DNA from: Gracilariopsis chorda
Taxonomy: Eukaryota; Rhodophyta; Florideophyceae; Gracilariales; Gracilariaceae
Assembly (NCBI GenBank): GCA_003194525.1
Contig: NBIV01000237.1
Coordinates: 1 to 64,000, forward strand
Reading direction: 5' to 3'
Length of the DNA: 64,000 bases
In this document: positions 1-9,737 of the stretch, in pieces
Layout of the letters: every line of letters starts with the position of its first letter
Numbering within the stretch: the stretch's first letter is position 1
The notes under the pieces: generated by a model
The model's input: the letters and a program-made list of their open reading frames with translations, nothing else
The model's database searches: none
Told to the model about the DNA's origin: nothing
Translations under genes and position numbers: made by a program

Positions 1-62
1 AAGGCGGAAACTAACTGAGGGAGTCTCCCCTTTGGGAGAGGCGTCCTCAAGAAACGAGGCTG

Positions 63-733
63 TTGGCGCCCGAGGCGTCCTCGCCTCACTCCCCGGTGAA
101 AGTCCTCTCGAGGAAAGACACCGCTGACGCGGACTCTGCGCACCTCGGTGTGTTGCGTCGCCCGTGGATACGGAGTAAAAATCCCCGGATTCCCGGTAGA
201 GTCTTGGTCTTGGCCAAGCGCAATTATAAGGTCTATGCCGACCTTGGCCTTGACCCCCAGTTTATGGTGAGGTTTCTCACCGTCCTGGATACAGGTGCAG
301 GCCCCAACTTCGTTGTGGAATCATTGTTACCCCCGCTTGTGCGGTCTCGCATCCGCTCTGACGCGGTCCCCGACATTTCGGATGCGAAAACAACCCGTTA
401 CAAACGGTGGCACAGTGGACCTCGTCGTGAGACTTGGTACCTCCGTGGTGAAGTTGGACTTCATCGTTTGCCGTTCATTGGCAGCACCAGTCATACTGGG
501 ATGTGATTACTGCGACAGATTTTGTCGACGCAATCAGGCCCCGCCTCAGGCGTGTAGAACTTGACGACGGATCGTCGGTTCCGATTGTTCGCCGCCCGCT
601 AAGCGGTCCTCTCGGAAACAAGTTCCGCTCTCTGCTGCGCAGGAACCACCACCCGCGTCCCGCGAGTCCACCAAGCTCCGCGTCGTTGCCTCGGTTTCTA
701 TACCGGCTGAGTCCCAAGTCTGGGTGCAGGTAA
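63..733 (+). pseudogene. Retroviral-type aspartic protease region of pol, frameshifted
   Basis: The catalytic motif DTGA is seen at about 288-299 in the first frame (open 63-506). The continuation typical of this protease, with ILGCDY, is in a second frame (open 295-564). The next stretch, leading toward reverse transcriptase (motif VELDDGSS), is in a third frame (open 503-733). At least three 1-2 bp shifts are therefore needed to connect protease to the reverse transcriptase frame starting near 777. The protease would cleave the Gag-Pol polyprotein in particles. The element looks decayed here, though assembly errors cannot be excluded. Confidence 0.75.
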
Positions 734-776
734 ATTCCCGTCAACACGGTCTTCGGTTATACACCCCCTCGCCTCG

Positions 777-3206
777 TTGTACGAGAAATCCCAGCTGGCG
801 CTGGCTAATGGAATTGTCTCCATTTCCCCGGATGTCCCTTTCCGGATATTGGTTGCCAACCTTGGCAAACACCCCCAGTATCTGGTCAAACACCAAGTAA
901 TTGGGAGTGTAACCCCCCATCCTATGGGAATGCTGCCAACAAAGATGACAGCCGCCGATGTACTCGGAGTTACCACCTCTTCTGAGGAGTTCGCCCCGCC
1001 GTCCGAAGACGTCAAGTCTAAGGAGGGGGAGGAAACCGCTACTTCAGCGCCGAACATACCGAGTAACTCGGAATTGCGAACCACACCTGTTCCACAGGAC
1101 AATGCTCCATCGAGCAATGACCGGATTGATCCGGAAAAAGCACATGAAGCGCTGGACTTCAGCCACGTGCCAGAGTCGCACCGCGAAAAACTCCGTACTA
1201 TGTTACGGGAATTCACCACAATGTGGGATGGCTCGCTTGGCGAGATTAATGCAACGGAACACCGGATCGATTTAATCCCCGGTGCGCGACCGGTTGCACA
1301 ACCCCCTTACAGGGCAGGTCCGAAAGCTCGGGAGGAGGAGCAGTCCCAAGTGGACAAGATGCTCCGCGCAGGTGTGATTGAGCCCGCTCAATCACCCTGG
1401 GCATCCCCAGTTGTACTGGCTTTAAAGGCCGACGGAACCTGGAGGTTCTGTGTCGACTACCGCCGGCTCAATGCCGTGACTGTTAGGGACACGTACCCCA
1501 TCCCTCGTAGGGACGAGTGCATTGACTCCCTTGGAGACGCCACCGTGTTCACGGCCCTTGATGCCAATTGGGGATATTGGCAAGTACCTGTCAGACAGGA
1601 GGATCGCGACAAAACCGCATTCACCTGCCATGCAGGAACGTACCGCTTCAAGCGGATGCCATTTGGGTTAACCAACGCCCCCGCCACCTTTCAGCGTGCA
1701 GTAGATATTCTACTCAACCGCTTTAAGTGGCGGAGTTGTCTGGTCTACCTTGATGATATTATCATCTTCTCCAACTCGTTGGACGACCATCTCACTCACG
1801 TCCGAGACGTGTTGACCGTACTCCGCGATGCGGGAATTACCCTCAAGTTGAGAAAATGCGAGTTTTTCACAGATACTGTGAAGTATCTTGGTCACATTAT
1901 CCGTCCTGGACGGTTAGCGATCGAGAAAGCTCGAGTCAAATCCCTCGTTGAGGCGAAAGAACCCCGTACTCAAACGGAACTGCGCTCCTTTCTGGGGCTG
2001 GTTAACGTCTATCGACGGTTTATCCCGAACTTTTCGGATACTGCAGCGCCCCTGAACGCGTTGTTGCGAAAGGGGAACCCCCCAAAACTGGGAATATTTA
2101 CGCCCGAGCAATCGGAAGCCTTCAACTCCTTAAAGGAGGCTGTCACATCAGCACCAATCCTACATCTCCCAAAACTTGGGTTGCCATACTCCGTAGATAC
2201 GGGCTCGAGCGACTACCAAGTCGGGTGTGCTCTTTTTCAAACCACCCCCGAGGGGGAACGGCATCCAATTGGTTATTGGTCACGTTCGCTCAATGTTCAT
2301 GAGCGGAACTACTCCGTATCGGAGAAAGAGTGCCTCGCCGTCGTATGTACGATGACCACTCTGCGCCCCTACCTTATGGGAATTCACTTCACCGTGTACA
2401 CGGATCATTCCTCATTGAGGTGGTTGATGAATATCTCCGACCCGTCGGGACGCCTCATGCGCTGGAGACTCCGCCTCGCGGAATATGACTTTCAAGTCAT
2501 TTATAAAAAGGGTGCGCAGAACACTCAGGCCGACGCTTTATCGCGGTTACCCACAAGTGGGGAAGCACTCCCAACGGAGGATGATGAAGTCCCATGCTTC
2601 ATGGCTATAGACCCGGATGATCCGGAATATGCCGTCGAGGCTAGGCCAGAAACCTGGGACGAGGATGCTGATTTTGACGAACTACTCGCATCGCGAGATA
2701 AATCTGAGAACCCGTTACCGGGAAACTTTGTACCGGTATCACCGGAAGAAATGATCCGAGAACAATTCGGCGACCCATTCTGTACGAGAATTCGTGCCCG
2801 TATCAACGGTGGTGAAGATCTCCCTTTCGGGGTAAACGACAAAGGCTACCTCGTAAGAAAGGTCGAAGCCCGCCCACAGATCGTGGTACCACATTCCCTG
2901 CAATCGCGGGTGTTACATCTATCACACTACGCCCCCATTGGAGGTCACCCAGGTGGGAGGAAACTCTACCTAACCCTGCGAAGGGATTTCTATTGGCCCG
3001 CAATGGCGGTGGATTGCTACGCAACTGTGCGGTTTTGTAGCGAATGCACGAAGAATCGCGTCAAACTCCGCAAAAAATGCGAAGAAGATGAAACTATTCC
3101 CCGCAAGGGCGCCGCTCGAGTTTATTGCGATCGATATTCTCGTACCATTACTCACCACGAAACGTGGAAACAAGTTTCTACTTGTCATTACCGACCGCTT
3201 TTCTAA
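777..3206 (+). pseudogene. Reverse transcriptase, RNase H and integrase zinc finger (pol)
   Basis: A long open frame of about 809 codons with no ATG at its left end, because it is an internal part of pol. The reverse transcriptase carries the YLDD catalytic box at about 1746-1757, preceded by RMPFGLTNAP, a classic Gypsy motif. RNase H follows (motifs KECLAVV, YTDH and the terminal ADALSRLP). The integrase HHCC zinc finger is then seen (HLSHYAPIGGHPG, then CSEC at about 3034-3048). The frame is lost near 3090-3100, where the integrase core continues one frame over. It makes cDNA from the element RNA. The domain order is certain; the copy is inactive as read because of the shifts on both sides. 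Confidence 0.9.
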
Positions 3207-3411
3207 GCTGGTACGGACTGTCCCTCTTCGGAGGATAACCGCTCTCACGGTGGCCCAGGCTCTGGTGACGCACTGGATTTTTGTCTACGGTCCCCCTGTA
3301 GAGGTGCTCTCTGACAACGGGAAGCAGTTCGTGAGCAAGTTCTTCCAGGATTTTTGTCGCATCCTGGATGTCGAGAACTTGTTCACGACTACCTACCACC
3401 CCCCAGTGTAA
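3088..3411 (+). pseudogene. Integrase catalytic core (DDE), first part
   Basis: This frame carries the first two catalytic aspartates of the integrase core: AIDIL (Asp codon at 3133) and LSDNGKQF (Asp codon at 3313), plus the typical VITDRFSK segment. The third catalytic residue, Glu in GQVERFNR (about 3422), lies in a different frame. A one-base shift therefore separates them near 3400, in the run of C residues. The family inserts the cDNA into host DNA. Confidence 0.85.
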
Positions 3412-5593
3412 TGGGCAAGTTGAACGGTTTAACCGGACGTTACTCGCGGCGTTACGTTCCTACGTCGCTGACCACCCAACGAATTGGGATCTCTACGCTG
3501 ATGCGGTAACCTACGCGTACAATACGCAGGTACACCGGACTACTGGAGTTTCGCCATTCGAGTTAGTTCTATCTAGAACACCCCCGCCTGTGGCGCTGGA
3601 ACCCCAAGCTACCTTGGACAATTTCCCATCTGTGGGTATCTACCGGCAGCAATGGAAGCAATGGCTTTCCAAGCTGGTCCCCGCTGCGCGGAAGTCTATG
3701 GCACGGGCCCAAGCCGCTTACAAGCGGGATTTTGACGCTCGCTTGCGAGGAAAACCGTCCCCGATTCGGGCAAATAACTACGTCTTCATCAGGAAGGAAT
3801 ACTACAACCCGGAACGGGAGAAGCGTCACAAACTCTCGCCTGTGGCGGATGGACCCTTCAAGGTGATCTCTGTTAACACCGACCCTGTCGTGGTAGAGAT
3901 GGGGGACACGCACGAACGGATTTCCCGTGATCGTGTTGTCCTTGCCCCTCCTCCCTCGTCAGAGGTAGTCCTGGGTCCAGGCAACCCCGTTTCTACGGAC
4001 TCCGCTACACCGGAACAATCCGGGAGTACTAGACGTACGGTACTACCACACCCCAGCCGGGGACTCTCAGACCTACCGACTCTGTCGGACTCACCGGCTC
4101 AGCCGGGTAATTCGGGCCCCTCAGCGCCCGCCTCTACCACGTCTGCCCCACTGGCGCGCATTTATACCCGCCAGGTGGGGAATGTTATCCCTTATCCCGC
4201 CACTCCGTCTAAGGAGGGGGAGGAGAACACTCGTTTTCGAGGAACGATATCACCGTCGCAACGGGAAACACACCGTAACATACGGAACACTGACCGTGGA
4301 GCACGGAGTATGTCACGCGACACTAATCCCCCGTTCCCGGGCAGTGCTGTGCAACAGGAACCAGACGCGCAGGCCCCGCAAAAGCGGCAAATACACCGTT
4401 TGTCACGGGAAAACGAGAAGCCTCACTCCAATACCGCAGCAGCGGAAAGGCAATCGCCCGATGCCTCGAAGCCGCCGTTGGCGGAAGTCCCCGCGGAAGC
4501 GGTTCAATCAGGTCGATCAGACCCGCGCCCTGCGGAGAAGGGGCGCCCAGATACGCCGGCCTCACAGGGGAATACCCACACCCCTCTTGGGGAAAAAGGC
4601 GGCCAAGCTGCAGTCGAAGCTTTAAGCCCTGGCTTGCAAGCACCGGAAACGCCTCCCGTCGTTGACGGAATCAAAGCCCCCGCTACGGGGAATAATTTGC
4701 GCCAACCCCCGCATCGCTGCGGCGAAGAACCGAGAAACTCGGGAATAACGCGCGCCATCGCACGCTCGAAACCGGTCGTACCGGACGCTGCTCCTCCTCA
4801 CGGAGATGGTGCACTGCGCTCAGTGGCAATTCCCCTGAAAAGGGTGTCATCGGCACCTGCCCAGAACCCCCCAAAGGGGAATTTAGACCAAAATACCGGT
4901 GTACCGGAGTTAGCCCCAGGCAACCCGTCAATAGCCGGGGACACCACGGCATCGCCGGAACGTATGGTGCAGAGCGCTCGTGCGCCTGGCAGGGAGGCGG
5001 TTTGCCACCCAATCACCGTGTCGCACGGGACCCCCCATGGGATTGTGGAAATGACGATCCCGCAGGAGCGGTCATCTTCCCGCAAACTCGCGGTTCGTGA
5101 GCTCAACCGCGAAGGCGGAGCCCAAGTCCCCCGCCGACTGGCGGTTCGCCCGGCCTACCGTGAAGACGGTAACAACGACACCCCAATGGGGAATGACTTG
5201 CCGGGGAAAACCGTGACACCACACACCCTCTTGAGGGATATTTTCCCGCATGAGCAGCGGCCACTAGGACAGCGCACGGCAACGTCGGAGTTATCGCCGA
5301 ACACCCTGCTAAGGGACATTATACCGCACAGCGGGCAGCCCTCGCAAGGGAGTACAACCACCACCCGGCACGGCCGGCAGGTCTACGAACGAGAGTTCGT
5401 AGTAGACCGACTTGTCGGACACACCTGGAACCAGGATGGTATTCTACAATACCGCGTGCGCTGGTACGGGTACGACCCCAGTGGGGATACGTGGGAGCCA
5501 ATTGAACACCTCCCACGGTCGCAGGTTCTGCGATACCACCGTCAAACGGGAACTGCAGCCCCAGCCACGCTGGTTAATGCCCAAGTTGGGTAA
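3368..5593 (+). pseudogene. Integrase C-terminus, long low-complexity linker and chromodomain
   Basis: It opens with the integrase Glu motif GQVERFNR, then the helical region and a GPF-type module (DGPFKVI, about 3850). A Pro/Thr/Ser/Gly-rich linker of nearly 500 residues without recognisable domains follows. At the very end (about 5384-5560) is a chromodomain: EFVVDRLVGH, then YRVRWYGYDPSGDTWEP, with the aromatic residues expected to read methylated histone tails. In chromoviruses this domain directs integration to particular chromatin. The linker is much longer than in typical plant or fungal chromoviruses. It ends with TAA at 5591-5593, tail to tail with the antisense ORF. Confidence 0.88.
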
Positions 5594-5784
5594 CGTTGCC
5601 GCGCGAGCGGAGAGCGAAAGGAAAGGATAACAAGGCAAAGTCCGTCGAAAACGGGGAACTCAACCGAGAAGCACCGTTCTAAACGGGAAAGTTTATTCAA
5701 GGGAGCAGCTAGCTCCCCACAATACTACACTACACTAACTGGCATAGCCAGGGAAAGAAGAACCAGGAAACTGGACCAGAGGTT

Positions 5785-7572
5785 TCACTCACCCCCATCG
5801 TCCGGGGCGTAACCACCAGCGAGGCGGTAGGCCAACGCGTCCGCCATGGTGGTGACATCCCCCGATACCTCGGCAGCGCTAAGACCGGCACCCCGGAGGA
5901 AACGTGCGATGATTTCGTTTTCATTCGCCGTCACCCCGCTGGGGATTGAAGGTCCGGCACTTGCCGCCGAAGGGTCAGCAGCCGGCTTGGCCGGAGATGC
6001 CCCCTCTGGGAAAGCTTCCGCGCTAGCGCCGGTTTCCTCTACGTCCATCTCCCTGGGTTCTTCCGGTTCGTTATCGACCATTGGGTCATCCCCACCGTAT
6101 GCGCGGTAGTAGTCGTCGGAATCGACGTACCCCACCGGGTGGTCTTCCGGCACATGCCGGGGCGTATCGCGAAGCTCGCGCGCCTCCTCGGAGGAAATTT
6201 CCCGGAACTCCCAGGGGTCGAAGTAGATAAAATCCCCCGCAAGGGCGGTGTTACTACCGAGTCCCGGACCACCGGTGTTACCGCTACCGCCATCCAGACG
6301 ACCGCTTTGCTCCAGCGGGACCTCACTCCAGCTAACGCTGTCGATGTACCCAAGTAATTGGAGGACCTCTTCATTGTTGGCCTGGCCCCCAAGGGGGATG
6401 CGAAGATCCAGGTTTCGGATCGCTGCCCGCACACGCGGTTGAAGGAACCAGAGACGATACTGGTCGTACGCCTCGTTGAGGATATAAGCCGCACTGCGGG
6501 CCGCCCACTCCGTAACCACTACGGACCACAACCCCGACCGGGGATCCTGCATGACCAGCGAACCGAGGTACGTAAGTACCGGCGGGAGTTCTATGTAGCA
6601 CCCCCGGCAGGCTTCATGGAAGCGCCACCACTCGGGGAGTGCTACATACCGACCTAGTCGGTGAGGTGGCGCAATCCGCTCTATCTCCACGTTCTGATAC
6701 GGGATAAAATACCCGATTTGGGATCGCCAACGCCGCTCGTAGCGGATGAAGTTTTGGAGAAAGTTGGACCGGTATTGCCGGGGAAGGTACCTGAACTCCG
6801 CCCGAATAATCGGTCGCTCCCAGCAAAGGGCTTCTTGCCGCGCTGCGGGGAAATTCCTCCAAGCGAGGGTCTCGAGGCGGAACAGGTTCTCGCCGTACCC
6901 AATGTCCCCGCGAGTGCGGAAGTAGCTAACGTCGAAGCCAAACTCCGGTGGGACCGGTACATCGAATGGAGCCCGGCTCTGCCGTTGATACGCCATGCGC
7001 GTCAGCGCGGTCTGTGCCGCAGTGACGGTCTCGCCCGAGTTTCTTCGGAGGTGGTGACGCGGAATCGCAATCCGGTGACGCCAATCCCACGATGTGGTGA
7101 CTGCTCTGGGCAGATCCACGGGAAGGGTGTCTGAACCATCCGCATAAGCGGTGACCAATCCCTCATTGAGGACGGCGACCGGGTGAAACCACGGGGCAAG
7201 GCGCAGGCGCGACGCGTGATTCCGATTCATCGGGTTGAGCCCCACCAGGGTGTTGTAAGTTGGCCAGTTGGACACCGGAGTGGTTCCGGAGGACACCACC
7301 GAAGGTGGTAGTGCGAAGGGATGGTCGGCTGCCGCAGCCATATTCCCCGGTTGTACCGGATTTCGATCGCCCTGAGGCAGGGGAACTGACCGGAAACCGG
7401 TGGTGTATCGCCCGAGAAGTCTCGGCGGTTGGCTGTGGTTGTTGATATTGTTGTCGCCGTTCATTTTTCCATTTTGGAGGGTGGCTGTTGTTGTCGTTTG
7501 TGTGCTTGATGACTCTGGTGCAGAGGGATTTACCGGAGAACCGGAGACAAAGCACGCGCTTTTATCACCCAT
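5785..7572 (-). CDS. Antisense ORF of the Gypsy element, 595 aa, unknown function
   Basis: An uninterrupted 595-codon frame on the strand opposite to pol. It starts with ATG at 7570-7572, only 57 bp inside the 3' LTR, and ends with TGA convergent with pol. The N-terminal ~90 residues are Ser/Thr/Asn/Gln-rich. Residues ~110-420 form a tryptophan- and arginine-rich, apparently globular part (for example WFHPVAVLNEG, TTSWDWRHRIAIP, LPEWWRFHEACRGC). The C-terminal ~150 residues are acidic and Pro/Ala-rich. I recognise no family. A second copy in element B preserves the same start and reading, including an in-frame length change near the N-terminus, which supports coding. It could be a structural (Gag-like) or regulatory protein made from an antisense promoter in the LTR; both are inference. 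Confidence 0.7.
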   Translation of the reverse strand: MGDKSACFVSGSPVNPSAPESSSTQTTTTATLQNGKMNGDNNINNHSQPPRLLGRYTTGFRSVPLPQGDRNPVQPGNMAAAADHPFALPPSVVSSGTTPVSNWPTYNTLVGLNPMNRNHASRLRLAPWFHPVAVLNEGLVTAYADGSDTLPVDLPRAVTTSWDWRHRIAIPRHHLRRNSGETVTAAQTALTRMAYQRQSRAPFDVPVPPEFGFDVSYFRTRGDIGYGENLFRLETLAWRNFPAARQEALCWERPIIRAEFRYLPRQYRSNFLQNFIRYERRWRSQIGYFIPYQNVEIERIAPPHRLGRYVALPEWWRFHEACRGCYIELPPVLTYLGSLVMQDPRSGLWSVVVTEWAARSAAYILNEAYDQYRLWFLQPRVRAAIRNLDLRIPLGGQANNEEVLQLLGYIDSVSWSEVPLEQSGRLDGGSGNTGGPGLGSNTALAGDFIYFDPWEFREISSEEARELRDTPRHVPEDHPVGYVDSDDYYRAYGGDDPMVDNEPEEPREMDVEETGASAEAFPEGASPAKPAADPSAASAGPSIPSGVTANENEIIARFLRGAGLSAAEVSGDVTTMADALAYRLAGGYAPDDGGE

Positions 7573-7616
7573 TTTCGTCTGGGAATCCTCCGCCTCCGCG
7601 GTCGTTTTCCCGTCTT

Positions 7617-7628
7617 AAGGGGGGGATA
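7617..7628 (+). other. Polypurine tract of element A
   Basis: AAGGGGGGGATA lies directly before the TG that begins the 3' LTR. It is the expected primer for plus-strand DNA synthesis. The same tract, with a slightly longer G run, precedes the LTR of copy B. Confidence 0.8.
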
Positions 7629-8473
7629 TGAAGTGCAACGCCCTCAGGGAGGGATTCTGGGTACTTGAACGCTTTCCCGATATTATCGGTTGTGTAGTGT
7701 GTATATGAACTACGCCCCACAATGGTGGGTATGGACACGTGGGCCCCTGTTTTGGGTCAATTGGCGGTTGGCCACAGTAGTGGATGTTGCCACGAAATGT
7801 GGAGTATTTTAGTTAATTTTATTTATTATTTTCACACCCATTTCTGGGAAGCTAGTACTTAGTGCGACGGCGCACTGCGGTCGCACCAGTAAACCTTCCC
7901 CAACAAGGGACCCCAACCTGGGGAATTGGCTCTGAGCTTTACCGCCTCCGCGTGTTCTCAACTCCTCCTTGGAGGGAAGCACCGTAGTGTACGGAAGTTC
8001 ACCCCCCTTGCACATCTAAAAGAGACCCATCATTGGGAGTACTAATTGTTCCAAGTGTCTTGGTGTTTCGCCCTGTATAGGGTTATTGTTACCGGCATCG
8101 CCGTATTTGTTCGTCGCTCTTGCGACTCACTTCGCCCTCTCTTCCTCGTCTTCGCCCTCTCTTCCTCGTCTTCGCCCTTCCTTTTTCCCCTTTTTAGGGT
8201 AGCACCTCCCGCTATCCGCGGCTGTCGTGTGCGCATCTGCTCACACACCCCCACTTACGTGGAAGCATACCTCTACTGAGGATCACACCCGCTCACGCGG
8301 ATACCGATTCTTCGCCTTCACCTCCCTGCGCAAGTCGCGACAGGTGTCCCTGGTCCTACAAACCGGCTTCCCCGTGACACCTCTGGGAGGGCTCTACCCA
8401 ACTGGGTTCACCTCGTGAGAGGAAGATCCCGAACGTCTTTCGGTGTTTCTCCCCTTTGGGGCGTTGCACCACA
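7629..8473 (+). repeat. 3' LTR of element A (845 bp)
   Basis: It begins TGAAGTGCAACGCC next to the polypurine tract and ends TTGCACCACA, so it has TG...CA ends within a short terminal inverted repeat (TGAAGTGCAA / TTGCACYACA). It aligns along its length with the LTR of B (9738-11350, minus its insertion) and, less well, with 54966-55760. A 20-bp unit beginning TTCGCCCTCT is tandemly repeated at 8131-8170. The terminal end is fixed by the abrupt return to element B internal sequence at 8474. Confidence 0.9.
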
Positions 8474-9680
8474 CTGCCCGCACACGCTATGGAAGGAAGC
8501 AGAGACGATACTGGTCCTACGCCTCGTTGAGGATATAAGCCGCAGTGCGGGCCGCCCACTCCGTAACCACTACGGACCACAACCCCTACCGGGGATCCTG
8601 CATGAGCAGCGAGCCGAGGTACGTAAGTACCGGCGGGAGTTCTATGTAGCACCCCGGGCAGGCTTCATGGAAGCGCCACCACTCGGGGAGTGCTACATAC
8701 CGACCTAGTCGGTGAGGTGGCGCAATCCGCTCTATCTCCAAGTTCTGGTAGGGGATGAAATACCCGAATCCGGATCGCCAACGCCGCTCATAGTGGACGA
8801 AGTTTTGGAGAAAGTTGGACCGGTATTGCTTAGGAAGATACCTGAACTCCGCCCGAATAATCGGTCGCTCCCAACAAAGGGCTTCTTACCGCGCTGCGGG
8901 GAAATTTCTCCAAGCGAATGTCTCGAGGCGGAACAGGTTCTCGCCGTACCCAATCTCCTCGCGATTGCGGAAGTGGCACGTCGACGCCAAACTCCGGTGG
9001 GACCGGTACACCGAATGGAGCCCGGCTCTGCCGTTGGTATGCCATGCGCGTCAACGCGGTCTGCGCCGCAGCGACGGTCTCGCCCAAATTCCATCGGAGG
9101 TGATGACGCGGAATCGCAATCCGGTGACGCCAATCCCACGATGTGGTGACTGCTCTGGGCAGATCTCCCGGAAGGGTGTCTGGGCCATCCGCATAAGCGG
9201 TGACTAATCCCTCATTGAGGACAGCGACCGGGTGAAACCACGGGGCAAGGCGCAGGCGCGATGCATGATTCCGATTCATAGGTTGAGCCCCACCAGGATG
9301 TTGTAAGTTGGCCAGTTGGCCACCGAAGTGGTTCCGGAGGATCCCACCGAAGGTGGTAGTGCGAAGAGATGGTCGGCTGCAGCAGCCACATTTCCCGGTT
9401 GTACCGGAGGTTGATCGCCCTGAGGCGGGGGAACTGACCGGAAACCGGTGGTGTATCGCCCGAGAGACCTCGGAGGTTGGCTGTTGTTGTTGATGTTGTT
9501 GTCGTTATTCATTTCTCCCTCTTCGAGGGTGGTTGTTGTTGTTTGTCGGATTGCGCTCGGTGACGAGGACGTGCGGAGGCGAGGAGAGGAAATAACAGCT
9601 GCAGTAGCAGGGGGTGGTGACTCTGGTGCAGAGGGATTTACCGGAGAACCGGAGACAAAGCACGCGCTTTTATCACCCAT
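8474..9680 (-). pseudogene. Antisense ORF of element B, truncated and frameshifted
   Basis: A copy of the 595-aa antisense ORF. The start ATG (9678-9680) and roughly the first 21 residues are the same as in A. Then comes an in-frame insertion of about 20 residues relative to A. A one-base deletion near 9277-9281 moves the reading into another frame (open 8830-9279), and a further shift follows near 8980. The frame is cut by the insertion of A at 8474. The residues that are conserved, rather than only the bases, argue that the ORF was once translated. Confidence 0.75.
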
Positions 9681-9724
9681 TTTCGTCTGGGAATCCTCCG
9701 CCTCCGCGGTCGTTTTCCCGTCTT

Positions 9725-9737
9725 AGGGGGGGGGATA
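9725..9737 (+). other. Polypurine tract of element B
   Basis: An A, a run of nine Gs and then ATA immediately precede the TG of the B LTR, as in element A. Confidence 0.75.

Larger units (their letters stand above)
1..8473 (+). mobile_element. Ty3/Gypsy chromovirus-type LTR retrotransposon (element A), 5' part outside window
   Basis: The order of domains on the plus strand is protease, reverse transcriptase, RNase H, integrase zinc finger, integrase core and a C-terminal chromodomain. It is followed by an antisense ORF, a polypurine tract and a 3' LTR ending in CA. This order and the chromodomain are diagnostic of Ty3/Gypsy chromoviruses. The 5' LTR, primer-binding site and any gag lie upstream of the window. 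Pol is broken by several frameshifts, so this copy is not autonomous as read. DNA immediately after the LTR (from 8474) matches the internal sequence of the same family near 6422, so A appears inserted in a second copy (element B). Confidence 0.9.
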
